Positions 28,061 through 34,553 of a stretch of DNA of 64,000 nucleotides are shown here, piece after piece (positions within the stretch are counted from its first letter, which is position 1; each line of letters begins with the position of its first letter). The stretch covers positions 744,001 through 808,000 of the forward strand of contig NZ_FOAV01000001.1 of NCBI RefSeq assembly GCF_900109745.1. Reading direction: 5' to 3'. Below the pieces are notes generated by a model. That model was not told the DNA's origin, did no database searches, and saw only the letters and a program-made list of their open reading frames with translations. The stretch comes from Roseateles sp. YR242 (GTDB taxonomy: Bacteria; Pseudomonadota; Gammaproteobacteria; Burkholderiales; Burkholderiaceae_C). The position numbers and the translations under genes are program-made.

Positions 28061-29296
28061 ATGAGCGTCATCACCTGCATCGAAGACCTGCGTGTCCTGG
28101 CCCGGCGGCGTGTCCCCCGCATGTTTTATGACTACGCGGACTCCGGCTCCTGGACCGAGAGCACCTACCGCGCCAACGAGTCGGACTTCCAGTCCATCAA
28201 GCTGCGCCAGCGCGTGGCGGTGAACATGGAAAACCGCAGCACGGCCGCAGCGATGATCGGCCGGCCGGTGGCGATGCCGGTGGCCCTGGCGCCCACCGGC
28301 CTCACCGGCATGCAGCATGCGGATGGCGAAATCCTCGCCGCCCAGGCGGCCGAGCTGTTTGGCGTACCTTTCACCTTGTCCACCATGAGCATCTGCTCCA
28401 TCGAGGACATCGCTGCCCACACCAAAGCGCCGTTCTGGTTCCAGCTTTACGTCATGCGCGACCGTGGCTTCATCAACAGCCTGATCGACCGCGCCAAGGC
28501 CGCACGCTGCGATGCGCTGGTGCTGACCCTGGACCTGCAGATCCTCGGCCAGCGTCACAAGGACCTTCGCAACGGCCTGTCCGCGCCGCCCAAGCTCACC
28601 TTGCCCAACCTCATCAACATGGCCTCGAAGCCGCGGTGGTGCCTGGGCATGCTGGGCACACCGCGCCGGCAGTTCGGCAACATCGTCGGGCATGTGAAGG
28701 GGGTGGGCGACATGGGCTCGCTGTCCGAATGGACCGCCAAGCAGTTCGACCCGCAACTGAGCTGGGACGACGTGCAATGGATCCGCGAGCGCTGGGGCGG
28801 CAAGCTGATCATCAAGGGCATCATCGACGAGGAAGACGCCAGGCTCGCCGCGCAAAGCGGTGCGGATGCGCTCATCGTGAGCAACCATGGCGGTCGCCAG
28901 CTCGACGGCGCGGAGTCCAGCATTCGAGCGTTGCCACGCATCGTCGAAGCGGTCGGGGAAAAGATCGAAGTCCACCTGGACGGCGGCATCCGGTCCGGCC
29001 AGGATGTGCTGAAGGCCTGGGCGCTGGGTGCGCGGGGCACCTACATCGGCCGCGCTTTCCTGTATGGCCTGGGGGCGCTGGGCAAGCCCGGCGTCACCAA
29101 GGCGCTGGAAATCATCCACCGAGAGCTGGACCTGACGATGGCCTTCTGCGGGCATCGGCAACTGGCGGGGGTGGATCGCTCCATCCTGTTGCCAGGCACC
29201 TTTCCAACGCCGTCGGGTGGCGAGCCCTCCGCAGGGCTCGCCACGACGTCAACACCGCTTCATCGTCAGATCACGGCATCAGTACCGGGACGGTAG
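28061..29296 (+). CDS. lldD: FMN-dependent alpha-hydroxy-acid dehydrogenase (L-lactate dehydrogenase type)
   Basis: 411 residues from ATG 28061; the frame is open upstream but the family begins at CIEDLRVLARRRVPRMFYDY. FMN- and substrate-binding blocks are MPVALAPTGLTGM, FWFQLYVMRDRGF, LIIKGIIDEEDARLA, the catalytic SNHGGRQLDGA (His/Arg) and HLDGGIRSGQD. It probably oxidises L-lactate and passes electrons to quinone; glycolate or mandelate are alternatives. The normal family end is near DRSILLPGTF; about 30 extra residues read through a 12-bp-stem hairpin and overlap the 3' end of the convergent repeat-protein gene by 31 bp. Confidence 0.9.
   Translation: MSVITCIEDLRVLARRRVPRMFYDYADSGSWTESTYRANESDFQSIKLRQRVAVNMENRSTAAAMIGRPVAMPVALAPTGLTGMQHADGEILAAQAAELFGVPFTLSTMSICSIEDIAAHTKAPFWFQLYVMRDRGFINSLIDRAKAARCDALVLTLDLQILGQRHKDLRNGLSAPPKLTLPNLINMASKPRWCLGMLGTPRRQFGNIVGHVKGVGDMGSLSEWTAKQFDPQLSWDDVQWIRERWGGKLIIKGIIDEEDARLAAQSGADALIVSNHGGRQLDGAESSIRALPRIVEAVGEKIEVHLDGGIRSGQDVLKAWALGARGTYIGRAFLYGLGALGKPGVTKALEIIHRELDLTMAFCGHRQLAGVDRSILLPGTFPTPSGGEPSAGLATTSTPLHRQITASVPGR
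29217..29244. terminator. 12-bp perfect hairpin inside the lldD 3' end
   Basis: GTGGCGAGCCCT / AGGGCTCGCCAC around a CCGC loop. It lies inside the last codons of lldD and 22 bp past the stop of the convergent gene at 29266. Neither side has a T-run, so it could be a bidirectional, factor-assisted terminator between convergent genes, or a repeat element inserted at the gene end. Confidence 0.5.
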
Positions 29297-31617
29297 GCCA
29301 GGCCATCATCCACCAGGGCACCGTTGAAGGACAGCGTGGAGGATGGCGCAGCATTCACGCCGGTGGCATCGGAGAGCCCGCCTGGCAACACATCGCCGCT
29401 TTGAGAGAACAAGGCGGCCGCCAAGCCATCAAGTTCAGCGGGAGCACTGCCCATCGCCAGCGTGGAGACTTGCGTATGGATCGTGACCTCGGTCCGGTTG
29501 CCTGTCACCGACTCGTCCCGAATCAGAGAAAACTGCACCTCCTGGCTGATGTTGCCAATGAAGTCCACTTGCCGGATGGCGATGGTATTGAGGCCATTCG
29601 ACAGAAGACTGGGGTCGAGTGAATTGCCTGTACCTGCCACGTAGGCGCCGCCGTTCAAGCTGTATTCCCAGGTGCCAAAAGTTTCCAGGTCCCCCACGTG
29701 GATGACGCTACCGTTCTGGACCACGGGCGCCGGCGACCCGCCGGTCACGTCTACCGCGTCGGTCACCCAGATGGAGGGCTCCAGCGCCGAAGTGTCCTTA
29801 ATCACATCGAAGGTACCTCGCTTGCCGAAATTGCCAGCCAGGTCGATGGACCGCATCAAGATCTGGGTGCTGCCCTCTTGCAGTTCTGACGCCTGGATGA
29901 TGCCGTCACTGGTGATGGTCCAGGTTTTCCCGCCGTCCAAGCTGTACGCCAACAAGGCACTGCGATCAGTTTTGCACTCGAATTCGATGAAGCCGTTGCC
30001 GTTGATGTGCCAGTCCGTGTCCGGGTCCTGCACACAGCCTTTCGCGGCATCCCAGCTCACGTTCGCCGCCTCCGTGTCGACATTCAGACTGACCGTGGCG
30101 ATCTCGCTCACGTTGCCAGCCCGGTCAGTCTGCTGCACCTCGATGGCGACCGTGCCCTGCGGAAGGGCCGAAACATCAATGCTATTGCCGGTGCCAGGCA
30201 CCCACGCGCTATTGCTGTCCAGCCGGTAGTGCCAGTCGGCGCCCAATTCGAGGCCTTCGATACGGATGCTGCCGGAACCATTGAGCCCCGCCACCGGGTT
30301 CAACGCCACCTCGACGTGGTGGACGCCCACGCCGGAATTCACCGATTCGCTGGCCAGGTCGATGGCGGTCCCCACATTGGCCCAGTCCACCCCTTCCGTG
30401 CTGGTCAGGTCCTCAAATGAACGGGCCTGCACCTGAGTCACGGTCACGCCGCCCTCGGGGCGGACGCTCACCTGCAGTTCAACGGCCACACCGCGCCCAT
30501 CCACGATGGAGCCGACCCACACCGTCATCGCGCCGAGTCCGGTCGACACGGCGGAGAGCAGTCGCCCGTCCATCTCACCATGATTGGCGTCATACAAGGT
30601 GAAGGCGCTCTTGGCCCAATTGATGGCTTCAGGGTTCTGAACCGTGTAGAGGATGCTCTGGTCAGGGGAGAAGGGCTGCACACTCTCCACATTAAGGCCC
30701 TGCAATTGCGGTGTCTCGACCAAGGTGTCCCGAACCAGCGAGATGGTGGCCGGGTCGCTCCACTGCCCTTCGCTGCCCACCTGCACCACCTGCACCGTGT
30801 GCAGCCCTTCGGGCAGCTGGTTGGCGGAAATGGCATCGCCGGTGCCGTCCTGGAAGGTCACGCCACCGTCCACACTGAACTTCCAGTGGTTGCCGGCATC
30901 CACTCCCTCGACGCGAATGCCGCCGTTGATGTTGATGATCGACAGGCCGTTGTCGTCGAACGCGGCAACGTCAGTGACCGCCAGTTGGGGGGGCGAGACC
31001 GCAGGCACCACGGTGCCGCCATCGCCGGGCTCATCTGGATTGCCAGGCTCATCGGGCGTGCCCGGTTCATCCGGTTTGCCGGGCTCGTCAGGCTTGCCAG
31101 GCTCATCGGGCGTGCCCGGTTCATCGGGTTTGCCGGGCTCATCAGGCTTGCCAGGGGTGCCCGGCTCGCCAGCCTGCCCGGGAGCGCCCGGCGCGCCATC
31201 CTTGCCATTACCGATCGACGCACCCACGATGGCGGCACCGACCACACCCGCGCCCACGGCAATCAGGCCACGGTCATCGAAAGCGCTTTCCAGCGGAACA
31301 GCCGCCATCGCGTTGTCATCGTCGGAATGCGCGTCAGCAGGCGGTGCCATCTCGGCCATGCCAGGCGTCTGGGAGCCGTCGGTCACGGCAGCAGCCGCTT
31401 CCGCTTCCGCTTCCGCATCTGCCGCGGGCAGGGGTGCGGTGGCATCGGCCGGATCCATGCCATCGTCCTGATCCTTGCGCCAATTCGGCGCCCGCTTCAG
31501 GGCCGCAGCAGGTGCCGGGACGCCAGCGGGAACGACGGGAACGGCGGCAACGGTGGCTGCAGGAGCAACCCCTTGAACTGCTACCGGAGATGAGGAGGTT
31601 TGAGCTTGTTTTTCCAT
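29266..31617 (-). CDS. Repeat-rich surface or secreted protein, tandem paralogue A (Ig-like modules)
   Basis: 783 residues from the ATG giving MEKQAQ, a start shared with the paralogue upstream. Layout: polar Ala/Pro-rich N-terminus with KRAPNWRKDQD near 45-55; acidic Ala/Asp stretch; hydrophobic glycine zipper GAGVVGAAIVGASIG near 125; a PGKPDEPGTPDEPG tract of about 50 residues; four Ig-like modules of about 95 residues carrying W-Y-S-x-D/N-G-G ... G-T-G-N-S ... D-x-A/I-G-N-x-S motifs, separated by one dissimilar segment; and a C-terminal tail ending AYRPGTDAVI. No Sec signal peptide is seen. The modules resemble those of large type I-secreted adhesins, but no transporter gene is in the window. 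Export and function are inference. Confidence 0.75.
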   Translation of the reverse strand: MEKQAQTSSSPVAVQGVAPAATVAAVPVVPAGVPAPAAALKRAPNWRKDQDDGMDPADATAPLPAADAEAEAEAAAAVTDGSQTPGMAEMAPPADAHSDDDNAMAAVPLESAFDDRGLIAVGAGVVGAAIVGASIGNGKDGAPGAPGQAGEPGTPGKPDEPGKPDEPGTPDEPGKPDEPGKPDEPGTPDEPGNPDEPGDGGTVVPAVSPPQLAVTDVAAFDDNGLSIININGGIRVEGVDAGNHWKFSVDGGVTFQDGTGDAISANQLPEGLHTVQVVQVGSEGQWSDPATISLVRDTLVETPQLQGLNVESVQPFSPDQSILYTVQNPEAINWAKSAFTLYDANHGEMDGRLLSAVSTGLGAMTVWVGSIVDGRGVAVELQVSVRPEGGVTVTQVQARSFEDLTSTEGVDWANVGTAIDLASESVNSGVGVHHVEVALNPVAGLNGSGSIRIEGLELGADWHYRLDSNSAWVPGTGNSIDVSALPQGTVAIEVQQTDRAGNVSEIATVSLNVDTEAANVSWDAAKGCVQDPDTDWHINGNGFIEFECKTDRSALLAYSLDGGKTWTITSDGIIQASELQEGSTQILMRSIDLAGNFGKRGTFDVIKDTSALEPSIWVTDAVDVTGGSPAPVVQNGSVIHVGDLETFGTWEYSLNGGAYVAGTGNSLDPSLLSNGLNTIAIRQVDFIGNISQEVQFSLIRDESVTGNRTEVTIHTQVSTLAMGSAPAELDGLAAALFSQSGDVLPGGLSDATGVNAAPSSTLSFNGALVDDGLAYRPGTDAVI
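31024..31172. repeat. Tandem array encoding PGKPDE/PGTPDE repeats (paralogue A)
   Basis: Units of 18 bp, read on the minus strand, encode alternating PGTPDE, PGKPDE and PGNPDE. About seven copies form a collagen-like, proline- and acid-rich spacer. The near-identical codons mean slipped-strand or unequal exchange could change copy number. Confidence 0.85.
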
Positions 31618-31684
31618 GATGAGGTCCGTCTGAGTTAACAGAAGCAAGTGTGTTCATGTGAAAACAACCTCCGGATACCACGTG

Positions 31685-31770
31685 CATACTGAATTCAATT
31701 GGCGATTAACCTCAATCAACTAGTCAGCCTACAAATACCAAGGTGTCCTCAACCCGCAGCTTGATGTAGC
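31685..31770 (-). promoter_or_regulatory. Conserved upstream region of paralogue A
   Basis: The block CATACTGAAttCAAT...TCAACTA (31685-31722) is shared with the region upstream of paralogue B at exactly the same distance from the start codon (68 bp). A TTGATGTAGC half-site lies at 31761-31770, in the same relative place where paralogue B has a full palindrome. This presumably holds the promoter and an operator; exact -35 and -10 elements are not clear. Confidence 0.5.
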
Positions 31771-31777
31771 GCAAACA

Positions 31778-31803
31778 GAAAAGGCGACCCGAAGGTCGCC
31801 TTT
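31778..31803 (-). terminator. Rho-independent terminator after paralogue B
   Basis: 10-bp stem AAAGGCGACC / GGTCGCCTTT with a CGAA loop (TTCG on the minus strand), followed on the minus strand by TTTTCTGTTT. It sits 22 bp past the paralogue B stop. The same hairpin core recurs at 34506-34523. Confidence 0.88.
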
Positions 31804-31824
31804 CATGATGGAGAACGGTGAGCA

Positions 31825-34242
31825 TCAGATCACGGCATCGGCGCCTGGACGATAGGCCAAGCCCTCGTCCATCAGGGCGGCATTAAAAGACAGCGCCGGG
31901 GAGGGCAAGGGGCTCCCGCTGGTGTCGTCAGAGACCGGCACTGGCATCACGTCGCTGCCGGCCGAGAACAAGGCGGCTGCCAGCCCACCCAGATCGTCCT
32001 GGCCACCGTCCATTGCCGTGGCAACCGGGACGGTCTGCGTATGGATCGTGACGATGGACTGGGTGCCGCTCACCGAGTCGTCTCGAATGAGCGAAAACTG
32101 CACTTCCTGGCTGATGTTGCCAATGAAGTCCACTTGCCGGATGGCGATGGTGTTGGGCCCGTTCGATAGCAGACTGGCGTTGAGTGAAAAACCTGAGCCT
32201 GTCACGTACGGGGCGCCGTTCAAGCTGTACTCCCACCCGCCATAGGTTTCCAGGTCGCCCACCCCGATGGCGCCTCCGGCTGCCACCACCGGCGTCGTTA
32301 CGCCCTGGACCTCCACCACACCGGACACCCAGATGGAGGGCTCCAATGCCGAAGTGTCCTTCGTCACGTTGACGAAATTGGGCGTGCTGATATTGCCCGC
32401 CCCGTCGATGCCCCGCATCAACACATGGTTGGCGCCCTCTTCGAGAGCGGCCGCCTGGATGATGCCGGTACTGCAGGTGATCCAGGAGTATCCATCGTTC
32501 AGGCTGTACTCCATCCAGACACCGGGATCATCGCTCTTCAGCACGATGTAGCCGTTGTCGGCCATGTGCATGACCCTGTCCGGATCCTGTGCCACATGGC
32601 GGAGGGTATCTACGCTGACCGAAGCCGCCGTGGTGTCGACAACCAGGCTCACCGTGGCAATCCCGCTCACGTGGCCGACCCGGTCGGTCTGCTGCACCTC
32701 GATGGCGACTGTGCCCTCCGGAAGGGCAGAAACGTCAATGCTGTTGCCGGTGCCCGGGATCCACGCGCTGTTGCTGTCCAGCCGATAGTGCCAGTCAGCG
32801 CCTGTTTCCAGGCCATCGATACGGATGCTGCCGGAGCCATTCAGCCCCGCTACCGGGTTCAGCGCGAAGTTGACGCTCCAGAGGCCCACGCCGGAATCCA
32901 AACCCGCGTCGGCCAGATCGATGGCGACACCCGCATGGGCCCAGTCCACCCCTTCGGTGCTGGTCAGATCCTCAAAAGAACGGGCCTGCACCGGGGTCAC
33001 GGTCACGCCGCCCTCGGGGCGGACGGTCGCCTGGATTTCAACGGCCACACCGCGCCCATCCACGATGGAGCCGACCCAAACTGTCATCGCGCCGGGCCCG
33101 GTCGACACGGCGGAAAGCAGTTGCCCGCTCATCTCGCCTTGAACGACGTCGTAAAGGGTAAAGGCGCTCTTGGCCCAGTTGATGTCCTCGGGATGCTGCA
33201 CCGTGTAAAGGAAGTCCCGGCCAGGGAAGAAAGTCAGCAGGTACTCCACATTGAGGCCATGCAATTGCGGCGTCTCGACCAAGGTGTCCCGAATCAGCGA
33301 GATGGTGGCCGGGTCGCTCCACTGCCCGTCGCTGCCCACCTGCACCACTTGCACCGTCTGCAGCCCTTCGGGCAGCTGGTTGGCGGAAATGGCATCGCCG
33401 GTGCCGTCCTGGAAGGTCACGCCACCGTCCACACTGAACTTCCAGTGGTTGCCGGCGTCCACTCCGTCGACACGAATGCCGCCGTTGATGGTGATGATCG
33501 ACATGCCGTTCTCGTCGAACGCGGCAACATCAGTGACCGCCAGCTGAGGAGCCGAAACCGCAGGCGCCGCCGTGCCGCCATCATCGGGCTGGCCAGGTTG
33601 ACCAGGCTCATCGGGTGTGCCAGGTTCATCCGGTGTGCCAGGTTCATCAGGCTTGGCAGGCTCATCGGGCGTGAGAGGTTCATCGGGCTGGGCCGGCTCC
33701 ACAGACGTGCCAGGCTGATCGGGCTTGGATGGCTCAGTGGGCGTGCCAGCCTCATCTGGCTTGCCGGGTTCATCAGCGTTGCCCGGGTTGCCAGGATTAC
33801 CAGGCTCACCAGGCTTCCCGGGAGTCCCCGCCGCGCCATCCTTGCCACCGCCGATCGATGCACCCACGACGGCGGCACCGACCACACCCGCGCCCACGGC
33901 AATCAGGCCGCGGTCATTGAAGGCGCTTTCCGGTGGAACAACCGCCATCGCCTTGTCATCGTCGGAATGTTCATCAGCAGGGGCTACCGTCTCGCCCGTG
34001 CCGGGCGCTTGAGCGGCATAGGTCGCGGCATCGTCCGCTTCCGCGTCCGTATCTGCTGGCGGCACGGGTGCAATGTCATCCATGGCATCGGTGGCCTCGT
34101 CCTGATCCTTGCGCCAATTCGGCGCTCGCTTCAGGGCCGCGGCGGGCGCCGGAACACCAGCGGGCACGGCAGGGACAGGGGTGGCAGGAGCAACCCCTTG
34201 AACTACTGCGAGTGATGGTTGATTTTGAGCTTGCTTTTCCAT
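31825..34242 (-). CDS. Repeat-rich surface or secreted protein, tandem paralogue B (Ig-like modules)
   Basis: 805 residues from the same MEKQAQ start as its neighbour. Same layout: KRAPNWRKDQD, glycine zipper GAGVVGAAVVGASIG, a longer and more degenerate Pro/Gly/Glu/Asp tract (about 85 residues, PGNPGNPGNADEPGKPDEAG onward), the four Ig-like modules and the AYRPGADAVI end. The first module and the last module plus its start into the tail are nearly identical in DNA to paralogue A, while the third module and the extreme tail differ strongly. No Sec signal is seen. It has its own promoter region and terminator, so the two genes are separate units produced by tandem duplication. Confidence 0.75.
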   Translation of the reverse strand: MEKQAQNQPSLAVVQGVAPATPVPAVPAGVPAPAAALKRAPNWRKDQDEATDAMDDIAPVPPADTDAEADDAATYAAQAPGTGETVAPADEHSDDDKAMAVVPPESAFNDRGLIAVGAGVVGAAVVGASIGGGKDGAAGTPGKPGEPGNPGNPGNADEPGKPDEAGTPTEPSKPDQPGTSVEPAQPDEPLTPDEPAKPDEPGTPDEPGTPDEPGQPGQPDDGGTAAPAVSAPQLAVTDVAAFDENGMSIITINGGIRVDGVDAGNHWKFSVDGGVTFQDGTGDAISANQLPEGLQTVQVVQVGSDGQWSDPATISLIRDTLVETPQLHGLNVEYLLTFFPGRDFLYTVQHPEDINWAKSAFTLYDVVQGEMSGQLLSAVSTGPGAMTVWVGSIVDGRGVAVEIQATVRPEGGVTVTPVQARSFEDLTSTEGVDWAHAGVAIDLADAGLDSGVGLWSVNFALNPVAGLNGSGSIRIDGLETGADWHYRLDSNSAWIPGTGNSIDVSALPEGTVAIEVQQTDRVGHVSGIATVSLVVDTTAASVSVDTLRHVAQDPDRVMHMADNGYIVLKSDDPGVWMEYSLNDGYSWITCSTGIIQAAALEEGANHVLMRGIDGAGNISTPNFVNVTKDTSALEPSIWVSGVVEVQGVTTPVVAAGGAIGVGDLETYGGWEYSLNGAPYVTGSGFSLNASLLSNGPNTIAIRQVDFIGNISQEVQFSLIRDDSVSGTQSIVTIHTQTVPVATAMDGGQDDLGGLAAALFSAGSDVMPVPVSDDTSGSPLPSPALSFNAALMDEGLAYRPGADAVI
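33588..33795. repeat. Degenerate tandem array encoding PDEPGTPDEPG repeats (paralogue B)
   Basis: 18-bp-period units, more diverged than in paralogue A (PDQPGTSVEPAQPDEPLTPD and similar), over about 200 bp on the minus strand. The length difference between the two paralogues lies largely here. Confidence 0.8.
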
Positions 34243-34553
34243 GATTAGGTCCGTCTGAGTAAACGGAAGCAAGTTTGTGGAGGTGGATGTCGGCGCCCGA
34301 TCCCACGCACATACTGAAATCAATGAGCGCCTAGCTCAAATCAACTATTCGGCCGCAAATTGGAATAGATTCACCGCCCACAAATTGATGTTGCATCAAT
34401 CGGTAGAGGGGTCGGTGTCTGTGGCTAAGCCCCTCCCCCACCACCCGGCATGCGCGATCGACTTACAGTGCACCCGCAAGAGTGCCTGAGCGCCCACAGA
34501 AAAAAGGCGACCCGAAGGTCGCCTGTGAGGGTCGAGGGCGCGGGGAACGCGGC
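34243..34553 (-). promoter_or_regulatory. Upstream region of paralogue B with TTGATG palindrome
   Basis: No gene is seen in this 311-bp gap. It contains the block CATACTGAAaTCAAT...TCAACTA (34310-34347) shared with paralogue A, a perfect interrupted palindrome ATTGATG-TTG-CATCAAT at 34384-34400, an insert of about 90 bp absent from the paralogue A upstream region (about 34401-34490), and the peptidase terminator at 34500-34523. The palindrome is a good candidate operator about 143 bp before the start codon. Confidence 0.55.
34500..34523 (-). terminator. Rho-independent terminator after the S46 peptidase gene
   Basis: Stem GGCGACC / GGTCGCC with a CGAA loop (TTCG on the minus strand), followed on the minus strand by TTTTTT. 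It lies about 30 bp past the stop codon at 34554 and has the same core as the terminator at 31778-31803. Confidence 0.9.

Noticed and set aside
31024-33795. Regular repeats considered as a CRISPR array
   Set aside because: The 18-bp units are directly abutting, in frame and coding for PGxPDE; there are no spacers.
32425-34215. 596-codon plus-strand frame opposite paralogue B
   Set aside because: Mirror of a repeat-rich gene; a matching mirror frame exists opposite paralogue A, as expected from shared codon bias rather than coding.
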